Assembly: GCA_029262235.1 (NCBI GenBank)
Contig: JAJCZU010000007.1
Coordinates: forward strand, 123,630 to 187,629
DNA: 64,000 nt
Reading direction: 5' to 3'
Origin: Candidatus Eiseniibacteriota bacterium
GTDB lineage: Bacteria > Orphanbacterota > Orphanbacteria > Orphanbacterales > Orphanbacteraceae
Part shown: in pieces, positions 63,835-64,000 of the stretch
How positions within the stretch are numbered: the stretch's first letter is position 1
Layout: each line of letters opens with the position of its first letter
The notes under the pieces: generated by a model
The model's database searches: none
What the model was told of the DNA's origin: nothing
The model's input: the letters and a program-made list of their open reading frames with translations, nothing else
Program-made: the position numbers and the translations under genes

Positions 63835-63967
63835 GCGCGAGCGGCGTGTCGGCTTCTCCTCGCCCTCGCCCTGTCGGGCTTGCTGACAAGAACATCGAAA
63901 CGAGAATGCCGTACCCCCGCTCCTCCAATGGGGCTCGGGCTGCGGGGAACCGACACGCCGCTCGCGC
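63835..63967 (+). repeat. Hairpin element family 2, copy I
   Basis: Arms GCGCGAGCGGCGTGTCGG (63835-63852) and CCGACACGCCGCTCGCGC (63950-63967) are perfectly complementary over 18 bp. The inside starts CTTCTCCTCGCCCTCGCCC, TGTCGGGCTTGCTG and ends GCCGTACCCCCGC, CCTCCAATGGGGCTCGGGC, TGCGGGGAA, as in copies G and H. It lies downstream of the last complete gene, with no T tract. Confidence 0.8.
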
Positions 63968-64000
63968 GGAGTACGGAAGAAGAGAGCGCGGGGCTCAATG

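Overview
This window is a GC-rich bacterial chromosome segment around a replication origin. Gene order is the main anchor. dnaA and a cluster of DnaA boxes sit beside rpmH-rnpA-yidD-yidC-khpB(jag)-mnmE-mnmG-rsmG on the plus strand. dnaN-recF-DUF721-gyrB-gyrA-hflX runs on the minus strand. The host looks Gram-negative: it has an outer-membrane-type beta-barrel protein, lipoproteins, a YidC with a periplasmic domain, and Sec signal peptides. A C-terminal FlgD-like sorting domain on one secreted hydrolase suggests a poorly cultivated FCB-type lineage (Eisenbacteria-like). That placement is an inference; no rRNA is present to confirm it.

Layout. 1-955 holds no gene but carries hairpin repeats. 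956-4728 is an ABC importer, probably for ferric iron. 4753-8296 (minus) holds a CPBP protease, an acyl-CoA dehydrogenase of the glutaryl-CoA type, an enoyl-CoA hydratase and a sulfotransferase. 8357-13932 holds a NUDIX hydrolase, a membrane-embedded spermidine-synthase-like protein, a small exported protein, a CorC/HlyC transporter and a CoA-binding protein. 14276-19326 (plus) holds a glycosyltransferase-TPR protein, ornithine aminotransferase and two anchored proteins. 19283-29770 (minus) is the FAH hydrolase / GT87 / hflX / gyrA / gyrB / DUF721 / recF / dnaN run. 29934-36139 is an accessory block separating dnaN from dnaA: chromate transporter, SRAP, CDGSH protein, an ECF-sigma/Spy-like cluster and arsC. 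36140-38473 is the origin plus dnaA. 38474-46079 is the rpmH to rsmG operon.

The right arm holds threonine synthase, a secreted PHP-type hydrolase, a REC-kinase, a secreted alpha/beta hydrolase and a FIST sensor with a hybrid kinase. It continues with an exported Ni-superoxide dismutase, a beta-barrel protein, an ECF sigma factor with an MscS-type channel, a repeat protein with a peptidoglycan-binding end, a second mechanosensitive-type channel and an N-formylglutamate-amidohydrolase-like enzyme.

The least ordinary feature is a set of long intergenic hairpins with conserved cores and copy-specific complementary arms. Family 1 has six full copies (78-341, 530-898, 46126-46219). Family 2 has three long copies (55681-55798, 56097-56224, 63835-63967) and two short relatives (46312-46378, 46493-46571). 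Arms and inner stems co-vary between copies, which argues that the fold itself matters. I do not recognise either family. A second feature of note is a DnaA-trio-like tract next to a DnaA-box-like site downstream of dnaA (36212-36250). It suggests an origin split to both sides of dnaA.
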